Shown: one piece after another, positions 45,101-54,373 of the stretch
How the letters are laid out: every line of letters begins with the position of its first letter
How positions within the stretch are numbered: position 1 is the stretch's first letter
Source: Devosia sp. SL43
GTDB lineage: Bacteria; Pseudomonadota; Alphaproteobacteria; Rhizobiales; Devosiaceae
Direction of reading: 5' to 3'
DNA length: 64,000 bases
Assembly (NCBI RefSeq): GCF_021729885.1
Contig: NZ_CP063401.1
Location: 3,464,501 to 3,528,500, forward strand
Notes under the pieces: model-generated
Database searches by the model: none
Told to the model about the DNA's origin: nothing
The model's input: only the letters and a program-made list of their open reading frames with translations
Position numbers and translations under genes: made by a program

Positions 45101-46393
45101 ATGGACCGTATCCGTTTGATCGGTGGCAACGAACTCAATGGCGAGATCCCGATTTCGGGCGCCAAGAATGCCGCCCTCCCGCTCATGATCGCCTCGCTGC
45201 TGACCGATGAACCGCTGGTGCTGCAGAACGTGCCGCGCCTGGCCGACGTCAAGCTGCTCGAGCGTATCCTCGAGAACCATGGCGTCGACATCGCCGTGCA
45301 TGGCCGTCGCCGCGGCGAGCAGGAAAGCGTGGGCCAGACCATGACCTTCCACGCCGCCGACATCGTCGACACCACGGCGCCCTACGACCTCGTCTCCAAG
45401 ATGCGTGCCAGCTTCTGGGTCATTGGACCGCTGCTGGCTCGCTGCCACGAGGCTCGCGTCTCGCTTCCGGGCGGTTGCGCCATCGGCACGCGGCCGGTCG
45501 ATTTCTTCATCTACGGTCTGGAGCAGCTTGGCGCCAGCATCGAGATCGATGAGGGCTATGTGGTGGCAAAGGCGCCCAAGGGCGGCCTGATCGGCGGCCT
45601 CGTGCATCTGCCGAAGGTGTCGGTGGGCGCGACCCACACCATCATGATGGCAGCCACCCTGGCGCGTGGCGTTACCACGATCGAGAACGCGGCCATGGAG
45701 CCCGAGATCGACAACGTCGCCAATTGCCTGATCGCCATGGGTGCCAAGATCTCCGGCGTCGGTACCCGCACGATCACCATCGAAGGCGTCGAAAAGCTGC
45801 ACGGCGCTACCATTGACGTCATTCCCGACCGCATCGAGACCGGCACGTTCGCAATGGCCGTGGCGATGACCGGTGGCAATGTCCTGCTCAGCGGCGCACG
45901 TGCCGAGCACTTGCAGTCGGCGCTCGACATCCTCGGTCAGGTTGGGGCGACCATCACCAATGAGGTCAACGGCATCCGCGTCCAACGCAACGGCAACGGT
46001 CTGCAAGCGATCGATGCCGAGATCGACCCATTCCCCGGCTTCCCAACCGACCTTCAGGCGCAGTTCATGGCCCTGATGACCCGCGCCGATGGCGTTTCGC
46101 ATATCCGCGAGACCATCTTCGAGAACCGCTACATGCATGTGGCCGAACTTGCTCGCTTCGGCGCCGATATCAAGGTCGATGGCCAGGTTGCCACGGTCAC
46201 CGGCGTCCCCCAGCTCAAGGGTGCCCAGGTGATGGCCACCGATCTGCGCGCCTCGGTGTCGCTGGTCATCGCCGGCCTCGCCGCCAAGGGCGAAACCGTG
46301 GTCAACCGCATCTATCACCTCGATCGCGGCTTCGAACGCCTCGAAGACAAGCTCAGCCGCTGCGGCGCCGAGATCGAGCGCATCGCGGGTTAG
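45101..46393 (+). CDS. murA: UDP-N-acetylglucosamine 1-carboxyvinyltransferase
   Basis: 430 aa. First committed step of peptidoglycan synthesis, adding enolpyruvate from PEP to UDP-GlcNAc; cytoplasmic. [12 protein letters not shown], the active-site Cys in [22 protein letters not shown] and the terminal [14 protein letters not shown] are all present. ATG 45101 (MDRIRLIGG) was chosen over the upstream ATG 45005 because it matches the family start and has AGGACAAG upstream. The fosfomycin-sensitive Cys form is retained. Confidence 0.97.
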   Translation: MDRIRLIGGNELNGEIPISGAKNAALPLMIASLLTDEPLVLQNVPRLADVKLLERILENHGVDIAVHGRRRGEQESVGQTMTFHAADIVDTTAPYDLVSKMRASFWVIGPLLARCHEARVSLPGGCAIGTRPVDFFIYGLEQLGASIEIDEGYVVAKAPKGGLIGGLVHLPKVSVGATHTIMMAATLARGVTTIENAAMEPEIDNVANCLIAMGAKISGVGTRTITIEGVEKLHGATIDVIPDRIETGTFAMAVAMTGGNVLLSGARAEHLQSALDILGQVGATITNEVNGIRVQRNGNGLQAIDAEIDPFPGFPTDLQAQFMALMTRADGVSHIRETIFENRYMHVAELARFGADIKVDGQVATVTGVPQLKGAQVMATDLRASVSLVIAGLAAKGETVVNRIYHLDRGFERLEDKLSRCGAEIERIAG

Positions 46394-47031
46394 TTATCGA
46401 TGGCGTCTTGGTGACCCAGGACGACCGTAGATCGACGCCCCGCTTTCCGGGCCGACCCGCCACCCCCTCCCACCCTCCCCCTTGAAGGGGGAGGGGCCGT
46501 CCTGTGGGTTGAACTGGATCGCGCCAAACGAGTTGAGGGACACCTCCCCCTGGATGGGGGAGGTAGTGCAGCTAGGCCCATAGGGCCGTAGCGAAACTAG
46601 GTGGGGGTGGGGCCACACACTCGAAGCCCCAACTTATCCATCTTTTCCCCACCCCCAAAAACGCCCGTACACTCCCCGCATCACCCCACACGGCGGCCTG
46701 CAGGCGAACAGTGGTGGGGTGAGCCGGGTGGGGATTTTGCCTTCTCCCACAGGTTCGCGTTTCGACCGTGAGAGGCTATTGACCTCCCGCCGCCGGAAAC
46801 GTTCCAAAAACCGGCACCCCGAGACGGCTTCCGTCTCACTATTTAACTTTACCAGAGGCGAAAGCCGTCTCGGGGTCCGCCCTCGCTGATGCGACTATCC
46901 GATAGCCGCGACCCAGGCGGCGTTTCCGCTCGCCATTTTTCCACCCCCGCATTGCCCCCATGCCGCCAAACTTGTAGATCGGAGGCGGGGTGACCAGATA
47001 GGGTCGTCCCCAATCCAAAGGCCGACCAGAT
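46394..47031. repeat. Non-coding gap with palindromic repeats
   Basis: 638 bp without a gene. Two G/C-run palindromes of one style lie at 46473-46495 (CCCTCCCCCTTGAAGGGGGA core) and 46542-46564 (ACCTCCCCCTGGATGGGGGA core). A perfect 14-bp inverted repeat, CCCCGAGACGGCTT (46817-46830) and its complement (46862-46875), flanks an AT-rich 31-bp loop and may be a terminator or operator. Confidence 0.75.
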
Positions 47032-47466
47032 ATGACCGACCTGAAGCTTCTCGCGCTCGACACCGAAGACCTCGAAGTCATCTCCACCCATGTGCAGGAC
47101 GCTGTCGTGCGCGTCGCCGACATGGGTTATGCGCGCGGCGACCGCCGCTTTGCGCTGCTGATGAACCGTTTCGACTGGGAATCGGGCAAGGGCCGCCGCG
47201 ACAAGGGCATCCGCAAGCGGGCAGCCCTCCATTTCGACGCCGTGCAGTCCGTCGTCACCAATGGCTTCGATCCGACTTCCCCCGAAGGTGTGCTCGAACT
47301 GCTCGCCATCACTTTTGCCACTATCGATGGCCCGGCCGGCATTGTCGAACTGAGCTTTGCCGGCGGCGGCACCGTGCGTCTCGGGGTCGAATGCCTCGAA
47401 GCCCGCCTCTCCGATCTCGGCGCCACCTGGGCCGCCGCGGCCAAACCCGCCCACGCCCTCGACTAA
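47032..47466 (+). CDS. DUF2948 family protein
   Basis: 144 aa (DLKLLALDTEDLEVISTHVQ; ALLMNRFDWE; RLGVECLEARLSDLG). A conserved alphaproteobacterial protein of unknown function, nearly always next to hisD, as here (9-bp gap). First gene of the hisD to yacG cluster. Confidence 0.9.
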   Translation: MTDLKLLALDTEDLEVISTHVQDAVVRVADMGYARGDRRFALLMNRFDWESGKGRRDKGIRKRAALHFDAVQSVVTNGFDPTSPEGVLELLAITFATIDGPAGIVELSFAGGGTVRLGVECLEARLSDLGATWAAAAKPAHALD

Positions 47467-47475
47467 GGACTTCTG

Positions 47476-48768
47476 ATGCCCATTCGCCTCGATAGCGCCG
47501 ATGCCGATTTCGAGCAGCAGTTCCAGAGCCTGCTGTCGGGCAAGCGCGAATCCAGCCAGGACGTCAACGACACCGTTGCAGCCATCATCGCCGATGTCCG
47601 CGCCCGCGGCGACGACGCCGTGGTCGAACTGACCAACAAGTTCGACAGGGCCGGCGTCAGCGCCGATACGCTGCAGATCACCGAGGCCGAAATTTCCGCC
47701 GCCGCAGACCGAGTCACCCCGGAGGTCCGCGCCGCTCTGCAATTCGCGCATGATCGCATTCGCGCCCATCACCAAAAGCAGAAGCCGGTCGATCAGGTCT
47801 ATACCGATCATCTCGGCGTCACCCTCGGCTCACGCTGGACGCCGGTCGATGCCGCCGGCATCTATGTCCCCGGCGGCCTCGCCTCCTATCCGTCCTCAGT
47901 TCTGATGAACGCGGTGCCCGCCAAGGTGGCCGGCGTCGAGCGCATCGCCATGGTCGTGCCGACGCCCAATGGCCAGATCGCTGCCGCCATCCTGCTCGCG
48001 GCCCAGATTGCAGGCGTCACCGAGATTTACCGCATCGGCGGTGCTCAAGCTGTCGCGGCCCTGGCCTATGGCACCGCGACCATTCCCAGGGTCGACAAGG
48101 TCATCGGCCCCGGCAACGCCTATGTCGCAGCTGCCAAGCGCCAGGTCTTCGGCCAGGTCGGGATCGACATGATCGCCGGCCCATCTGAAGTCCTGGTCAT
48201 CGCCGATGGCTCCGCCAACCCCGCCTGGATCGCCGCCGATCTCATCGCCCAGGCCGAGCATGGCGGCGGCGCCCAGTCGATACTCATCACCACCGAATAC
48301 GGCGTGGCCGATGCCGTCGAGGCCGAGGTCGATCGCCAGCTCTCCCTGCTCCCCAAGGAGAACATCGCGCGCGACGGCTGGAACGAATTCGGCGCCGTCA
48401 TCACCGTCGCCTCCCTGACCGAAGCGGCTACCCTGGCCAACCGCATCGCCTCCGAGCATGTCGAACTGGCGATCGACGATCCGCAGTCCCTGGTCTCCGC
48501 CATCCGCCATGCCGGCGCGATCTTTCTCGGTCACCACACGCCGGAGGCCATTGGCGATTATGTCGGCGGCTCCAACCACGTGCTGCCCACCGCCCGCACC
48601 GCCCGCTTCGCCTCGGGCCTGGGCGTGCTCGATTTCATGAAGCGCACCTCGATCCTGGGTTGCGATCCGTCCTCGCTGTCGGCCCTTGCCGAAGCGGCTG
48701 TCATCCTCTCGGAAGTCGAGGCCCTCGATGGCCACGGCCGTTCCATTTCCATAAGGCTCAATCGTTGA
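47476..48768 (+). CDS. hisD: Histidinol dehydrogenase
   Basis: 430 aa. Zinc-dependent NAD enzyme that makes histidine from histidinol in the last two steps; cytoplasmic. DAAGIYVPGGLASYPSSVLM, the signature IDMIAGPSEVLVIADGSANP, AQAEHGGGAQSIL, and the ligand segments IASEHVELAIDDP and GDYVGGSNHVLPTARTARF are intact. It is cotranscribed with DUF2948 and the UPF0262-phosphatase gene, which starts 9 bp or less from its stop. Confidence 0.97.
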   Translation: MPIRLDSADADFEQQFQSLLSGKRESSQDVNDTVAAIIADVRARGDDAVVELTNKFDRAGVSADTLQITEAEISAAADRVTPEVRAALQFAHDRIRAHHQKQKPVDQVYTDHLGVTLGSRWTPVDAAGIYVPGGLASYPSSVLMNAVPAKVAGVERIAMVVPTPNGQIAAAILLAAQIAGVTEIYRIGGAQAVAALAYGTATIPRVDKVIGPGNAYVAAAKRQVFGQVGIDMIAGPSEVLVIADGSANPAWIAADLIAQAEHGGGAQSILITTEYGVADAVEAEVDRQLSLLPKENIARDGWNEFGAVITVASLTEAATLANRIASEHVELAIDDPQSLVSAIRHAGAIFLGHHTPEAIGDYVGGSNHVLPTARTARFASGLGVLDFMKRTSILGCDPSSLSALAEAAVILSEVEALDGHGRSISIRLNR

Positions 48769-48776
48769 GCATCTCG

Positions 48777-49736
48777 ATGGGGACAGAGGCCAAGGCGGCC
48801 AACACCGATCGACTGGTCACCGTTACGCTCGACCCCAATACCATCACCTCGATCAATCCTGACGAGGTGCATGAATGGCGCATCGCCATCTACGACCTGC
48901 TCGAGGACAACAGCTTCCGCCCGGCCCGCGTCAAGGCCACCGGGCCTTATGCGCTCCACATGTCCATCGTCGGCAATTCGATCGTGCTCGATGTGCGCAA
49001 TCCCGAGACCTTCCAGCCCATCGCCGCGCACTACCTGTCGCTGACCCCATTCCGCCGCCTCATCCGCGACTATTTCCGCATCCGCGACGCCTATTACGAG
49101 GCCATCCGCTCGGCCCAGCCGTTCCAGATCGAAACCGTCGATATGGCCCGCCGCGGCATGCACAACGAGGCGGCCGAACTGCTGCGCACCCGGCTGGACA
49201 ACAAGATCATCATCGATCTCAACACTGCCCGGCGCCTCTTCACGCTCATCTGCGCCGTGCAGCCCTATGCCTCACGTATCGACGAGGCGACCAGCGAACT
49301 GCCCTCCGTCCTCTTCGTCTGCTCGATGAATTCGGTTCGCTCGCCCATCGCCGCTGCCCTTGCCCGCCAGGCCTTTCCCGGCCGCATCATCGCCCGCTCG
49401 GTCGGGGTCAATGGAGGCAAGGCCGATCAGTTTGTGCATGCTGTGATGGAAGAGATCGGCATTGATATGAGCGTCCATACGCCCCATATCCTCGATGAAC
49501 TCGTCGCCAACCGGTTCGATCTCGTCATCACCCTCTCCGATGACGCGCCCGAAGCGGTCAGCCGCAAGGGCCTCGAGGCCGGTGCGGTCGAGCATTGGAA
49601 GACTCCTGATCCGTCCCTGGTCGAAGGCAATCGCGAGCTCGTCTTGAGCGCCTATCGCGAGCTGCGCGACAGTCTCAGGAAGAAGGTTCGGGCCCGTCTG
49701 GAACCACTGGTTTCCGGTGGTTCACAAATCCATTGA
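48777..49736 (+). CDS. UPF0262 - low-molecular-weight phosphatase fusion
   Basis: 319 aa in one frame. Residues ~10-165 are UPF0262 (VHEWRIAIYDLLEDNSFRPA, LSLTPFRRLIRDYF, MARRGMHNEAAELL, ARRLFTLICAV). Residues ~175-310 are a LMW protein-phosphatase-like domain with the C-x5-R loop Cys182-Arg188 (VCSMNSVRS) and a late Asp in TPDPS. In most Hyphomicrobiales these are separate adjacent genes; here no stop codon parts them. ATG 48777 or TTG 48765 may start it. The target of the phosphatase is unknown. Confidence 0.85.
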   Translation: MGTEAKAANTDRLVTVTLDPNTITSINPDEVHEWRIAIYDLLEDNSFRPARVKATGPYALHMSIVGNSIVLDVRNPETFQPIAAHYLSLTPFRRLIRDYFRIRDAYYEAIRSAQPFQIETVDMARRGMHNEAAELLRTRLDNKIIIDLNTARRLFTLICAVQPYASRIDEATSELPSVLFVCSMNSVRSPIAAALARQAFPGRIIARSVGVNGGKADQFVHAVMEEIGIDMSVHTPHILDELVANRFDLVITLSDDAPEAVSRKGLEAGAVEHWKTPDPSLVEGNRELVLSAYRELRDSLRKKVRARLEPLVSGGSQIH

Positions 49737-49811
49737 ATTGAAGTAGGTTCCGCGCAATTTCCGACCCCTGGCGCGCCAATCCGAGCTGCGCGGGGTCTTT
49801 CTGGAGACAGT

Positions 49812-50030
49812 ATGGCTAAGGAAGAAGTGCTCGAATTCCCGGGCGTGGTCGTCGAATTGCTTCCCAACGCGACCTTTCGGGTCAAGCTGGAGAACGAACA
49901 TGAGATCATCGCCCACACCGCCGGTCGCATGCGCAAGAATCGCATCCGTGTCCTGGCTGGCGACAAGGTCCTGTGCGAAATGACGCCCTACGACCTGACC
50001 AAGGGTCGCATCACCTACCGCTTCAAGTGA
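49812..50030 (+). CDS. infA: Translation initiation factor IF-1
   Basis: 72 aa S1/OB-fold protein ([49 protein letters not shown]), full length. It binds the 30S A-site with IF-2 and IF-3. GGAGACAGT precedes the start. Lies between the fusion phosphatase and maf, the usual order. Confidence 0.98.
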   Translation: MAKEEVLEFPGVVVELLPNATFRVKLENEHEIIAHTAGRMRKNRIRVLAGDKVLCEMTPYDLTKGRITYRFK

Positions 50031-50044
50031 ACTGAGAAGCCCGC

Positions 50045-50677
50045 ATGGCAAGCCGTCCGGATCTGATCCTGGCCTCCGCCTCGCCGCGCCGGCTCGCTCT
50101 GCTCAACCAGATCGGCATCGAGCCCGAGCATCTGGTGCCCGCTCATGTCGACGAGACCCCGGAAAAGGGCGAGCTGCCGCGCAAGCTGGCAACGCGCCTG
50201 GCCGATCTCAAGGCTCTGACGGCCCAACACAAGGCACGCTCGGCCGGCTTCGGCCAGGGCGCCATCGTGCTGGCCGCCGATACCGTCGTGGCCGTCGGCC
50301 GCCGCATCCTGCCCAAGGCCGAAACCATGGAGGAGGCGACCGAATGCCTTTCCATGCTCTCCGGCCGCGCCCACCGGGTCTATACCGCGCTGACGGTCCT
50401 CACGGCCTCCGGCGCCAAGCGCCAGCGCCTGGTCGAGACCCGCATTCGCTTCAAGCGCCTCTCCACCCGCGAGATGGAAGCCTATCTGGCCAGCGCCGAA
50501 TGGCGCGACAAAGCCGGTGGCTACGCCATCCAGGGCATTGCCGGCGCCTTCGTGGTCAAGCTCTCCGGCTCCTATTCCGCCGTTGTAGGCCTGCCGCTGA
50601 TGGAAACTGCCCAGTTGCTGGCGGGTGAGGGCTACCCGGTCCACTTCAACTGGCTCAACCAGTCGTCCGGCGTCTGA
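50045..50677 (+). CDS. maf: Maf-family nucleotide pyrophosphatase
   Basis: 210 aa. [19 protein letters not shown], the catalytic Asp in [22 protein letters not shown] and [11 protein letters not shown]. It hydrolyses non-canonical or modified NTPs (dTTP/UTP-type Maf). It starts 15 bp after infA and overlaps yacG by one base at the TGATG junction. Confidence 0.95.
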   Translation: MASRPDLILASASPRRLALLNQIGIEPEHLVPAHVDETPEKGELPRKLATRLADLKALTAQHKARSAGFGQGAIVLAADTVVAVGRRILPKAETMEEATECLSMLSGRAHRVYTALTVLTASGAKRQRLVETRIRFKRLSTREMEAYLASAEWRDKAGGYAIQGIAGAFVVKLSGSYSAVVGLPLMETAQLLAGEGYPVHFNWLNQSSGV

Positions 50678-50874
50678 TGCCTGCTGCAAAAAAGTGCCCC
50701 ATCTGCAGCAAGCCGACAGTCGAAGCCTACAAGCCCTTCTGCTCCAAGCGTTGCGCCGATGTCGACCTCAACCGCTGGCTGACCGGCAGCTACGTCATCC
50801 CGGCCCGCGATGATGAGCCATCGGCGGAGAACGACGATTCTATCCCCGACCACAACGAAGACGATAATATCTAA
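50677..50874 (+). CDS. yacG: DNA gyrase inhibitor YacG
   Basis: 65 aa zinc protein: CPICSKPTVEAYKPFCSKRC (four Cys), then DVDLNRWLTGSY, then an acidic tail. YacG binds GyrB in E. coli. Start overlaps the maf stop, last gene of the cluster. Confidence 0.93.
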   Translation: MPAAKKCPICSKPTVEAYKPFCSKRCADVDLNRWLTGSYVIPARDDEPSAENDDSIPDHNEDDNI

Positions 50875-50880
50875 GCCTTC

Positions 50881-50926
50881 ACCTCTCCCTCTGGGGGAGA
50901 GGTCGGCGCGCAGCGCCGGGTGAGCG
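50881..50926. repeat. Palindromic intergenic repeat
   Basis: ACCTCTCCCTCTGGGGGAGAGGT followed by CGGCGCGCAGCGCCG: two adjacent hairpins of a common alphaproteobacterial repeat type, just after yacG. May serve as terminator. The rest of the gap to the tRNA at 51101 shows nothing. Confidence 0.65.
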
Positions 50927-51100
50927 GGCCTTGTTGGTAGTCGTGGATCTTGCCGAAACGGTCGCCGATAGAAGGAGATGGGGCACTTTGGTGCCCACGC
51001 GCCAAACTCCTTTTCCACAAGCCCTTTTCCCGCTTGCACCCTCAAAACCCATCCCCTATAAGGCCGATGGCTTCAAGCCGGGCGGACCTCCCGCCCCGTT

Positions 51101-51176
51101 GCCCGGGTAGCTCAGTTGGTAGAGCAGCGGATTGAAAATCCGCGTGTCACTGGTTCGATTCCGGTCCCGGGCACCA
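51101..51176 (+). tRNA. tRNA-Phe(GAA)
   Basis: 76 nt with encoded CCA. Acceptor GCCCGGG/CCCGGGC, anticodon loop TTGAAAA (anticodon GAA), T-loop TTCGATT. Confidence 0.98.
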
Positions 51177-51223
51177 CTACTTTCCAAATCGTTCGCCCCC
51201 TGCGCGCCATAGTGCACGCGCGC

Positions 51224-54200
51224 TTACTCCGCCGCGCCCCGCTCCTTTGCCGCGCCCGAATGCTCCGCGTCGTCAGGAGCCTTTGGCAGGAAGCGGCGGG
51301 TGAAGGCGCTGAAGCTGTCGATGTAGGTCAGCAGCACTGGCACCACGACCAGGGTCAATGCTGTCGAGCTGATCAGACCGCCGATCACCGCATGCGCCAT
51401 GGGCGCATTCTCGCCGCTGCCGGCATGGAGGTTCAATGCCAGCGGCAGCATGCCGAAGATCATGGCCAGCGTGGTCATGATGATCGGGCGGAACCGCGTT
51501 GCGCCGGCCTCGACCAGCGCCTCGTAGAGGTTCTGGCCGTCCCTGACGTGCTGATTGGCATTGTCGACCAGGAGAATGGCGTTCTTCACCACCAGGCCCA
51601 TCAGCATGATGAAGCCGATGGCCGAGAACATGTTGAGCGTCGAGCCGCCAACCAGAAGTCCCACCATTACGCCGATCAGCGCCAGTGGCAGCGAGCCCAT
51701 GATGGCGACCGGCTGCAGGAAGCTGCCGAACTGGCTGGCGAGAACCAGGTAGATGAAGATCACTGCCAGCAGCAAAGCCGAGCCCACCGCGCCCATCGTA
51801 TCGGCGATCTGCTCCACATCACCGCCGAAGGACGTGCGATAGCCGGTTGGCAGGTTGAGACTGTCGACCGCCTGCTGCAGCTGCGGCGAGACAGTGCCCA
51901 ACTCGACCCCTTCGAGATAAGCCTCGATGGTGACGCCGCGCTGCAGATCCTGCCGGTTGATCGTCGCCGGTCCGGTGCTTTCCACCACCTCGGCCACCTG
52001 GCTGAGCGTGATCATCTGGCTCGATCCGGTGGCGCCTGATTGGGCAATCGGCAGGTTGCCGATCGCGTCGACGTCATTACGCAAGGTCTCGGGCAGTCGC
52101 ACAACGACCGAGTAGACCTGACCATTCTGGGCGGTCCAGTTGGCGACATCCTCGCCGCTGATCAGCGGCCCGAGCGTTGCGACGATCTGAGCCATCGAGA
52201 CGCCCAGATTGTCGGCCAGGTCACTGTTGATCCGGATGCCGACAACCGCCTGCGCCTCGTCGAGGCTCGACGTAATGTTGATCAGGCCAGGTATGGCATT
52301 CAGCTTCGCCACCAACTCGTCGGACAGCCGATCGAGGACACTGAAGCTTTCGCCATAAAGCGTCACCGAGACCGGTGCCGACGACCCGCCCAGACCTGAT
52401 GCCGAGGAGACCTGGAACTCCGCGCCCGGAATGGCTTCCAGCGCGCGGCGGATGCCGGGCATGAACGCCTGCGGCGTCACGCTGCGCAACGTCTTGTCGA
52501 TCATGGTAACCGTCAGGGTGCCGCTATTGGCGCCCGACGCGGCAAGCCCGCCGCCAATTGTCGAATAGGTGCGCTCCACCTCTGGATAGGCGCGGATGAT
52601 GTTCTCCGCCTGCCGCAGCTTGGCGGCCGTTGCTTCCTTGGACGAGCCGGCCGGCGTTTCCACCGATACGGTGAAGATGCCGTTGTCAGTGACTGGAATG
52701 AATTCGACGCCCACTCGCGGAAAAAGCGCGATCGCTCCGACAAAGGAGAGCAGGGCGATCAACAGCACGGTCTTGCGGAACTTGAGGCTCCAGCGGATCA
52801 GCCCGCGATAGCCATTGGTGATCCACTCGAACAGGCGATCGAACTGCTGCACCGCCCTGCCGATCGGGCCGCGCTTGGCCTTGGGGTTGGCTGCCGGGTC
52901 GTACCAGACGCTCGATAGCATTGGGTCGAGCGTGAAGGCGACAAACAGCGAGATCAGCACCGCCACCGACACGGTGACGCCGAACTGCAGGAAGAATCGC
53001 CCCATGATCCCGTCCATGAAGGCCACCGGCAGGAACACGGCGACGATGGACAGCGTCGTCGCCATCACCGCCAGCCCGATTTCGTTGGTGCCGTCGAACG
53101 CAGCCTGCCGGTGCGACTTGCCCATATGCAGGTGTCGCGTGATGTTCTCGCGCACCACGATAGCGTCGTCGATCAGGATGCCCACGGCCAGCGACAGTGC
53201 CAGCAGCGTCATCATGTTGAGGGTGAAGCCGAGAAAGTTGAGCGCGATCATCGCCCCGATGATCGAGATGGGCAGCGTGAGCCCGGTGATGACCGTCGAA
53301 CGCCAGGAATTCAGGAACAGGAACACGATGACGACGGCGAGGAGCGCGCCTTCGATCAGCATATTCTGCACGGCGTGGAATGAGTTCTCCACCGGCTCGG
53401 CATTGTCGACAACGACCTGAATGTCGACGCCGCCGGGCAGTTCTCCGGCCTGCAGCTCGGCAATCGCCTCGCGGATGTTTTCTGCCACCCCAACCGTATT
53501 GGCGCCCTGGGTCTTGAGTACGTCGATCGCCAAAGCCCGTTCGCCGTTGAGAATGGCCAGGCTGCTCGCTTCGCCGGTGCCGTCGACGATGGTCGCGACA
53601 TCGCGCAGGGTGACGGGTTGCCCGCCCTGGTTGCCGACCGTTACGTCGTAGAAATCCTGTTCATCCTCCAGGCGGCCTAGCACCTGGATGGATTGCACGA
53701 TGCTGTCGCGGGTAATCGAGCCGGCAGCGAGGTCGCGATTGGCGGCCTGGAGCGCATTGACCACGGCATCCGGGCTGATGTTGAAGGCGGCCAAACGGTC
53801 GGGATCGATCTCGATGTTGAGTTGGCGCGGCACGCCGCCGACGACCGAGGCGCTGCCGACGCCGTCGATATTGGAGATGCGCGTCGCTATGAGGTCCTCG
53901 GTCAGCGCGGTCAGGTCGCGCGGCGACAGGGTGCTCGAGCTGACCGCCAGGGACAGCAGAGGCAGGTCGCTGGGGTCGAAGCGCAGGATGCGCGGATCGC
54001 CGGCGGCGTCGGGCAACACCGCGCGGATCGGGTCAATCTTGTCGCGGACCTCCTGCAGCTTTTCCTGCGAGCTGGCCTCGAGGTTGAAGATCATCAGCAC
54101 CATGGCCTGGCCGGACTGGGCCGTGGACTGGACGGTGTCGAGCCCGGCAATGGTGTTGACGGCGTTCTCGATGGGCTCGACGATGTCCGCCTCGACTGCC

Positions 54201-54370
54201 TCGGGCGAGGCCCCCGGATAGCTGACCACCACCGCGACGACGGGGAAGTCCACGTCGGGCAGCTGCTCGATCGGCAGGCGCTGATAGGAATAGACGCCGA
54301 AGACCATGATCGCGACCATGATCATGGTCGCAAACACCGGATGGTTGACGCTGATGCGGGTGAGAAACAT
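51224..54370 (-). CDS. RND-family efflux permease (AcrB/MexB type)
   Basis: 1048 aa, usual length. Twelve-helix inner-membrane pump: N-terminal TRISVNHPVFATMIMVAIMV, proton-relay Asp pair in AVGILIDDAIVVREN, FLQFGVTVSVAVLISLFVAF, second half TM segments around residues 860-1020, and the terminal GLISSTALTLVVVPVLLTYI. Exports hydrophobic compounds with the adaptor encoded 3 bp upstream. No outer-membrane channel gene is adjacent. Under the GbsR/MarR-type regulator of the same operon. Confidence 0.95.
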   Translation of the reverse strand: MFLTRISVNHPVFATMIMVAIMVFGVYSYQRLPIEQLPDVDFPVVAVVVSYPGASPEAVEADIVEPIENAVNTIAGLDTVQSTAQSGQAMVLMIFNLEASSQEKLQEVRDKIDPIRAVLPDAAGDPRILRFDPSDLPLLSLAVSSSTLSPRDLTALTEDLIATRISNIDGVGSASVVGGVPRQLNIEIDPDRLAAFNISPDAVVNALQAANRDLAAGSITRDSIVQSIQVLGRLEDEQDFYDVTVGNQGGQPVTLRDVATIVDGTGEASSLAILNGERALAIDVLKTQGANTVGVAENIREAIAELQAGELPGGVDIQVVVDNAEPVENSFHAVQNMLIEGALLAVVIVFLFLNSWRSTVITGLTLPISIIGAMIALNFLGFTLNMMTLLALSLAVGILIDDAIVVRENITRHLHMGKSHRQAAFDGTNEIGLAVMATTLSIVAVFLPVAFMDGIMGRFFLQFGVTVSVAVLISLFVAFTLDPMLSSVWYDPAANPKAKRGPIGRAVQQFDRLFEWITNGYRGLIRWSLKFRKTVLLIALLSFVGAIALFPRVGVEFIPVTDNGIFTVSVETPAGSSKEATAAKLRQAENIIRAYPEVERTYSTIGGGLAASGANSGTLTVTMIDKTLRSVTPQAFMPGIRRALEAIPGAEFQVSSASGLGGSSAPVSVTLYGESFSVLDRLSDELVAKLNAIPGLINITSSLDEAQAVVGIRINSDLADNLGVSMAQIVATLGPLISGEDVANWTAQNGQVYSVVVRLPETLRNDVDAIGNLPIAQSGATGSSQMITLSQVAEVVESTGPATINRQDLQRGVTIEAYLEGVELGTVSPQLQQAVDSLNLPTGYRTSFGGDVEQIADTMGAVGSALLLAVIFIYLVLASQFGSFLQPVAIMGSLPLALIGVMVGLLVGGSTLNMFSAIGFIMLMGLVVKNAILLVDNANQHVRDGQNLYEALVEAGATRFRPIIMTTLAMIFGMLPLALNLHAGSGENAPMAHAVIGGLISSTALTLVVVPVLLTYIDSFSAFTRRFLPKAPDDAEHSGAAKERGAAE

Positions 54371-54373
54371 CGG

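Noticed and set aside
46473..46564. CRISPR-like repeat array
   Set aside because: Only two palindromes, unlike spacing and no cas genes.
46394..46618. Short minus-strand frames after murA
   Set aside because: They are translations of palindromic G/C repeats.
48777..49736. Two separate genes (UPF0262 and phosphatase)
   Set aside because: No stop codon lies between the domains; reported as a fusion instead.
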